Below are positions 59,698 through 64,000 of a DNA stretch of 64,000 bases, one piece after another. Location of the stretch: the NCBI RefSeq assembly GCF_021044825.1, contig NZ_JAJNOC010000001.1, positions 434,001-498,000 of the forward strand. The letters run 5' to 3'. Both the position numbers and the translations under genes were made by a program. How positions within the stretch are numbered: position 1 is the first letter of the stretch; each line of letters starts with the position of its first letter. The notes beneath the pieces were generated by a model. The model made no database searches, had not been told where the DNA came from, and saw nothing but the letters and a program-made list of their open reading frames with translations. The stretch comes from Massilia phyllostachyos. GTDB lineage: Bacteria; Pseudomonadota; Gammaproteobacteria; Burkholderiales; Burkholderiaceae_D.

Positions 59698-61416
59698 ATG
59701 CGCGCCTCACGATTTTTTATTTCTACGCTTAAAGAAGCGCCTTCCGACGCGGAAATCGTCAGCCACCAGCTGATGATGCGCGCCGGGATGATCAAACGGC
59801 TCGGTTCCGGCATCTATACGTACATGCCGACTGGCTTGCGGATCATCCGCAAGGTGGAGAACATCATCCGCGAAGAGATGAACAAGGCGGGCGCGATCGA
59901 ACTGCTGATGCCGCTGGTGCAGCCGGCCGAACTGTGGCAGGAAACCGGCCGCTGGGACAAGATGGGCCCCGAGCTGATGCGCGTGAAGGACCGCCACGGC
60001 CGCGAGTTCGCGATCCAGCCGACCTCGGAAGAAGTCGTGACCGACGTCGTGCGCAGCGAGTTGAAGTCCTACCGCCAGCTGCCGATCAACTTCTACCACA
60101 TCCAGACCAAGTTCCGCGACGAGCGCCGTCCGCGCTTCGGCCTGATGCGCGGCCGCGAGTTCACCATGAAGGATGCCTACTCCTTCGACCGCGACGTCGA
60201 GGGCATGCAGAAGTCCTACGCGACGATGTTCGATGCGTATAAACAGATCTTCACCCGCTTCGGCCTGAAGTTCCGCGCGGTGGCGGCCGACAACGGCGCC
60301 ATCGGCGGCACCGGCTCGCACGAATTCCACGTGATCGCCAGCACCGGCGAGGATGCGCTGGTCTACTGCCCGGATTCGGACTACGCGGCCAATATGGAAG
60401 CGGCGGAAGCGCTGGCCATCGGCGAGCGCGGCGCGGCCACGCAAGAACTGACCAAGACCTCCACGCCCGGCAAGACCAAATGCGAAGCCGTGGCCGAACT
60501 GCTGTCGATCCCGCTCGAGAAGCACGTCAAGAGCATTGCGCTCACCGTCGAGAACGAAGGCAAGAAAACCTACTTCCTGCTGCTGCTGCGCGCCGACCAT
60601 GAACTCAACGAGATCAAGGTGTCGAAGGTGGAAGGCCTGAAGGAATTCCGCTTCTCGACCGAAGCCGAGATCCAGGAAGTCTACGGCACCGTGCCGGGTT
60701 ATCTCGGCCCGATCTCTACCCGCCTGCCGGTCACCGTCGTCGCCGACCGCACGGTCGCCAACATGGCCGATTTCGTCTGCGGCGCCAATGAAGTCGACTA
60801 CCATCACATCGGCGTGAACTGGGGCCGCGACGTGGCGGAACCCATCGTCGCCGACCTGCGCAACGTGGTCGAGGGCGACGCTTCGCCGGACGGCAAGGGT
60901 AAACTCGCGATCGAGCGCGGCATCGAAGTCGGCCACGTGTTCCAGCTCGGCACCGCCTATTCGGAAGCCATGGGCGCCACCTTCCTCGACGAAGCCGGCA
61001 AGCCGGCGCCGCTGCAGATGGGCTGCTACGGCATCGGCGTGACCCGCATCCTGGGCGCGGCGATCGAGCAGAACTTCGACGACAAGGGCATCGTCTGGCC
61101 GGATGCGATCGCACCGTTCGAACTGGTGCTGTGCCCGATGGGCCTGGACCGCAGCGAGATGGTCAAGGAGCAGACCGAGAAGCTGTACGCCGACCTGGTC
61201 GCTGCCGGCATCGACGTCATCGTCGACGACCGCGGCCTGCGTCCGGGCGCGATGTTCGCCGACTGGGAACTGATCGGCGTGCCGCACCGCGTCGTGATCG
61301 GCGAACGCGGCCTCAAGGAAGGCAACCTGGAATACCAGGGCCGCCGCGACGACGCCGCCACCAGCGTGCCGGTCGACGGCATGGTCGCCTTCATCAAGGG
61401 CAAGCTGGGCAAGTGA
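59698..61416 (+). CDS. proS: Prolyl-tRNA synthetase
   Basis: Class II aminoacyl-tRNA synthetase that charges tRNA-Pro. The 572-aa length and domain order fit the bacterial ProS type with an editing insertion: motif 1 near 45-75 ([26 protein letters not shown]), motif 2 [25 protein letters not shown] near 139-163, the INS/YbaK-like editing domain at about 225-385, motif 3 [17 protein letters not shown] near 442-458, and the C-terminal anticodon-binding domain. It overlaps the transglycosylase gene by GTGA. Confidence 0.96.
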   Translation: MRASRFFISTLKEAPSDAEIVSHQLMMRAGMIKRLGSGIYTYMPTGLRIIRKVENIIREEMNKAGAIELLMPLVQPAELWQETGRWDKMGPELMRVKDRHGREFAIQPTSEEVVTDVVRSELKSYRQLPINFYHIQTKFRDERRPRFGLMRGREFTMKDAYSFDRDVEGMQKSYATMFDAYKQIFTRFGLKFRAVAADNGAIGGTGSHEFHVIASTGEDALVYCPDSDYAANMEAAEALAIGERGAATQELTKTSTPGKTKCEAVAELLSIPLEKHVKSIALTVENEGKKTYFLLLLRADHELNEIKVSKVEGLKEFRFSTEAEIQEVYGTVPGYLGPISTRLPVTVVADRTVANMADFVCGANEVDYHHIGVNWGRDVAEPIVADLRNVVEGDASPDGKGKLAIERGIEVGHVFQLGTAYSEAMGATFLDEAGKPAPLQMGCYGIGVTRILGAAIEQNFDDKGIVWPDAIAPFELVLCPMGLDRSEMVKEQTEKLYADLVAAGIDVIVDDRGLRPGAMFADWELIGVPHRVVIGERGLKEGNLEYQGRRDDAATSVPVDGMVAFIKGKLGK

Positions 61417-62039
61417 TCCAGTCGGCGCTGCTTCCCTTTACCGCAGGTGCGCTGCTGGCCGCCGGACTGTTGTTCGGCGCCTCGGCGCATGCCGGCAACC
61501 AGAAGGAAGAACAGCTGGCCGACTCGGTGCGCCTGGCCCTGGCCAACGCCATCCACGACACCCGGCCGCCCAAGCCCGTGCTGCGCGACGCCGCCGCGCG
61601 GGCGCGCTACGGGGCCTGGTTCGACGAGATGTCGAAGCGCCTGGCCAAGCGCATCCCGGACCAGCTCTCGCGCACCGAATTCCTCGAGACGGTGTGGTAC
61701 GAATCGACCCGCTCCGGCCTCGATCCGGCCATGGTGCTGGGCCTGATCCAGGTCGAGTCGGCCTACCGCAAGTACGCGATCTCGATCGCCGGCGCGCGCG
61801 GCTACATGCAGGTGATGCCGTTCTGGACCAAGGTCATCGGCGACAGCGACCGCCGCATGCTGTTCAACATGCAGACCAACCTGCGCTACGGCTGCTCGAT
61901 CCTGCGCATGTACATCGACATGGAAAAGGGCAACCTCTACCTCGCCCTCGGCCGCTACAACGGCAGCCGCGGCAAGCCCCAATACCCGAACGCGGTGCTG
62001 GCCGCGTGGAAGAAATGGGAGTTCAACCACGCCGGTTGA
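61413..62039 (+). CDS. Lytic transglycosylase (SLT domain)
   Basis: Periplasmic murein-cleaving enzyme of 208 aa. It begins with GTG inside the proS stop and has a signal peptide (about 1-27, [17 protein letters not shown]). The SLT domain carries catalytic Glu115 in [15 protein letters not shown], followed by [13 protein letters not shown] and the later [27 protein letters not shown]. Coupling to proS is common in Burkholderiales. Confidence 0.93.
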   Translation: MIQSALLPFTAGALLAAGLLFGASAHAGNQKEEQLADSVRLALANAIHDTRPPKPVLRDAAARARYGAWFDEMSKRLAKRIPDQLSRTEFLETVWYESTRSGLDPAMVLGLIQVESAYRKYAISIAGARGYMQVMPFWTKVIGDSDRRMLFNMQTNLRYGCSILRMYIDMEKGNLYLALGRYNGSRGKPQYPNAVLAAWKKWEFNHAG

Positions 62040-62057
62040 GATGGTGAACGCTCGATT

Positions 62058-62133
62058 GCACCGTTAGCCGTAAAACCGTCGTACGCGCCACTGGCGCCTA
62101 CGACCTCCGGCGAAGGCCGGAGCCCAATTTCCA
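62058..62133. repeat. Single repeat unit with CCACTGG palindrome
   Basis: GCACCGTTAGCCGTAAAACC leads into a palindrome at 62079-62103 with arms TCGTA.GCGCC and GGCGC.TACGA around ACT, then CTCCGGCGAAGGCCGGAG and CCCAATTT. It lies between the transglycosylase and phosphatase genes. Confidence 0.85.
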
Positions 62134-62216
62134 CCACCCGAACTCCCCATGTAATAAATCTGTCACACGCTCTTCTGCCGGTGTATCCTCACCGCTTCCC
62201 AATTCCAGAGGTCTCC

Positions 62217-63683
62217 ATGCGACAGCCCCCTCTCGCCAGCCTCGCGCTCGCCTTCGCGCTCGCCGGCTGCGCCTCCGCCCCACCGGCCCCGCCGCACACC
62301 GCCGCGCAACACAACCCCATCGACCCGCCCGCGAAAAACGTCATCTTCTTCCTCGGCGACGGCCTCGGCGTCAACACCCTGACCGCCGCCCGCATCTTCC
62401 ACGCCGGCGAAGAAGGCCAGCTGACCATCGACCGCATGCCCGAATCGGCCTTCGTGAAGACCTTCTCGAACGACGCCATGGTCACCGACAGCGCGGCCGG
62501 CATGGCCGCCTACATGACCGGCGTGAAGCACAACAACGGCGTGATCTCGATGTCCTCCGGCACCCGCGCGGTGGCCCCTGGCAAGGACGCCAACGGCAAC
62601 GCCCTGGTGAGCCGCTGCATCGAGGCCGGCGCCAACGGCGCGCCCGCTCCCACTCTGCTGGAACTGGCGAAACGCCGCGGCATGGCGCTCGGCGTCGTCA
62701 CCACCACCAGCGTCACCGACGCCACCCCGGCATCGAGCTATGGCCACGGCTGTCACCGCAAGCTGGAAACCGACTTCGCCGCCATGGTCGTGCCGGGCGG
62801 CGCCGGCTACAACGCCGCGCTCGGCGCGCGCGGGCTGGACGTGCTGTTCGGCGGCGGCCTGCAATACTTCACGCCCTTCGCGCGCGGCGGCAAGCGTGCC
62901 GACAATCGAGACCTGTTGGCGGAACTCGGGCAGCAGGGCTTCCGCGTCGCCACCGACACCGCGGGCTTCAACGCTCTCAATGCGGGCCAGCCGGCCATCG
63001 GCCTGTTCGCCCAGAGCCACATGGACTATGACGCCGCGCGCAAGCCGGCGCAGCAACCGAGCCTCACCGAGATGACGCGCAAGGCGATCGACCTGCTGGC
63101 GCCGCACGCTGGCAAGGACGGCAAGGGCTTCTTCCTGGTAGTGGAGGGCGGCCTGATCGACCACGCGCTGCACGCCACGCTGGGCAAGCGCGCGCTGCAG
63201 GAAACCGTCTCCTTCAACGACGCCATGCAGGCCGCGATCGACAAGATGGAAGCGATCGATCCGGGCCTGAAGAACACCCTGATCGTCTCCACCGCCGACC
63301 ACGACCACACCCTGCTGCTGAACGGCTACGCGGTCCGCACCGGCAAGACCACGCCGACCAATCCCGGTGTGCTGGGCCTGGTGCGCAACCTCGACGGCAC
63401 GCCCAAGCTGGACCAGAACGGCCGGCCCTTCACCATCATCGGCTTCGGCACCGGCGAGAACCGGGTCAATGGCCCGCGCGGCTCCCAGCCCGCGCTCACC
63501 GACGAGATCGTGACGCGCGACGACTACCACCAGGAGGCCGTGGTGCGCACCCGCGCGGGCGCCGAAACCCACGGCGGCAGCGACGTGTTCCTGGGCGCCC
63601 AGGGCGCCGGCGCGGAGATGTTCCGCGGGACCATCGACAACACCCGGGTCTTCAGCCTGATCAAGAATGCCGCCGGCCTGTAA
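62217..63683 (+). CDS. Alkaline phosphatase (PhoA superfamily), lipoprotein
   Basis: Phosphomonoesterase of 488 aa. The N-terminus is a lipoprotein signal with lipobox LAGC (Cys18). Metal and catalytic sites are Asp48 in FFLGDGLGVN and nucleophile Ser92 in MVTDSAAGMAAY; the later VEGGLIDHALHA and STADHDHTLLLNG hold zinc ligands. Acts at the periplasmic face of a membrane to free phosphate. A second phosphatase gene follows 10 bp downstream. No obvious Pho box was found. Confidence 0.9.
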   Translation: MRQPPLASLALAFALAGCASAPPAPPHTAAQHNPIDPPAKNVIFFLGDGLGVNTLTAARIFHAGEEGQLTIDRMPESAFVKTFSNDAMVTDSAAGMAAYMTGVKHNNGVISMSSGTRAVAPGKDANGNALVSRCIEAGANGAPAPTLLELAKRRGMALGVVTTTSVTDATPASSYGHGCHRKLETDFAAMVVPGGAGYNAALGARGLDVLFGGGLQYFTPFARGGKRADNRDLLAELGQQGFRVATDTAGFNALNAGQPAIGLFAQSHMDYDAARKPAQQPSLTEMTRKAIDLLAPHAGKDGKGFFLVVEGGLIDHALHATLGKRALQETVSFNDAMQAAIDKMEAIDPGLKNTLIVSTADHDHTLLLNGYAVRTGKTTPTNPGVLGLVRNLDGTPKLDQNGRPFTIIGFGTGENRVNGPRGSQPALTDEIVTRDDYHQEAVVRTRAGAETHGGSDVFLGAQGAGAEMFRGTIDNTRVFSLIKNAAGL

Positions 63684-63693
63684 GGAGACCACG

Positions 63694-64000
63694 ATGAAAC
63701 GACTTTCGACACTGCTGCTTGCCGGCCTGTTCACGACTTCCGCGTTCGCCGCGCCGCAAGCGAAGAACATCATCTTCTTCCTCGGCGACGGCATGGGCCC
63801 GACCACCATCGCCGCCGCGCGCATCTTCAAGCACGGCGAGGAAGGCTTCCTGAACTTCGAACGCCTGGAACGCACCGCGCGCATCAAGACCTATTCGAAC
63901 GACTTCCAGACCACCGACAGCGCACCCTCGATGGGCGCCTACATGACCGGCGTGAAGATCAACCAGGACGGCATCTCGATGAAGGATGCGCGCGCGATCG
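63694..64000 (+). CDS. Alkaline phosphatase, second tandem copy (partial, C-terminus off the window)
   Basis: First 102 codons of a second PhoA-type phosphatase. A cleaved signal peptide (MKRLSTLLLAGLFTTSAFA) replaces the lipobox of the first copy. Asp32 (FFLGDGMGPTT) and Ser76 (TTDSAPSMGAY) are present. AAGGAG precedes the ATG. The two genes form a tandem duplication in which one product is lipid-anchored and the other likely soluble in the periplasm. Confidence 0.9.
   Translation, partial: MKRLSTLLLAGLFTTSAFAAPQAKNIIFFLGDGMGPTTIAAARIFKHGEEGFLNFERLERTARIKTYSNDFQTTDSAPSMGAYMTGVKINQDGISMKDARAI

Noticed and set aside
4045-62133. CRISPR array
   Set aside because: The repeated units are palindromic, scattered over 58 kb and singly or doubly placed, without regular spacers or cas genes.
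1-64000. tRNA, rRNA, prophage or insertion sequence
   Set aside because: No cloverleaf, rRNA-like segment, transposase, integrase or phage structural gene was recognised in reading the window; gene content and composition are uniform.

Overview
The window is GC-rich, densely coded DNA of a Gram-negative betaproteobacterium. Gene content and protein style (paaX-led phenylacetate cluster, caa3-type oxidase, YbdK, DarP, ParC/ParE, DUF1841, many exported hydrolases) fit Oxalobacteraceae of the Massilia/Telluria type; this is inferred from family resemblance, not from a search. I see no rRNA or tRNA genes, CRISPR array, transposase or prophage. Many neighbouring genes overlap by 4 bp (ATGA, GTGA or TAATG), which points to translational coupling. 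No gene-free stretch exceeds about 250 bases.

Layout. 1-3128: caa3-type cytochrome oxidase genes (ctaD cut by the window edge, coxB with a fused cytochrome c domain, a cytochrome lipoprotein) diverging from two more cytochrome c genes. 3178-10405: catabolic and housekeeping genes (FAH-family hydrolase, AhpD-like protein, class-III aminotransferase, esterase-mogA-darP run, pmbA, two small proteins). 10396-14913: RTX/DUF4214 protein, M14 carboxypeptidase with a small partner, LysR regulator. 15015-28629: near-complete phenylacetate catabolon, paaX diverging from paaABCDE-GHIK-thiolase-Y-Z; no paaF is present. 28677-37495: cupin, KTSC-like protein, HAD phosphatase, argH, then a run of exported hydrolases (cyanophycinase-like S51, S33-like, M64) and an exported Ala/Lys-rich protein. 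37734-42226: parC and parE. 42388-47364: a protein with two degenerate receiver domains, a class-I glutamine-amidotransferase-like hydrolase, a small gene behind a near-ideal Fur box, an ArsR-type regulator diverging from a NIPSNAP/ABM pair, and an XRE/membrane protein pair. 47469-55040: ybdK with an antiporter, a moxR-GNAT-VWA operon diverging from two monohaem cytochromes, and a SulP transporter. 55069-58751: two paralogous exported proteins, each with two retropepsin-like lobes and C-terminal TPR/Sel1-like repeats, flanking a DUF1841 gene. 58840-64000: rppH, proS with a lytic transglycosylase, and tandem alkaline phosphatases, the second cut by the window edge.

The main metabolic unit is aerobic phenylacetate degradation: PaaK activates phenylacetate, PaaABCE epoxidises the ring, PaaG isomerises, PaaZ opens and oxidises, then the thiolase and PaaH finish to acetyl-CoA and succinyl-CoA, with PaaI and PaaY as rescue thioesterases. 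Scattered between genes at nine places is a short palindromic repeat family (core CCGGC-GAAG-GCCGG), often as inverted pairs and sometimes carrying a second palindrome centred on CCACTGG.

The least explained items are the bilobal retropepsin-like paralogues, the double pseudo-receiver protein, the Fur-box small gene and the repeat family. None can be shown to be a new system from sequence alone.
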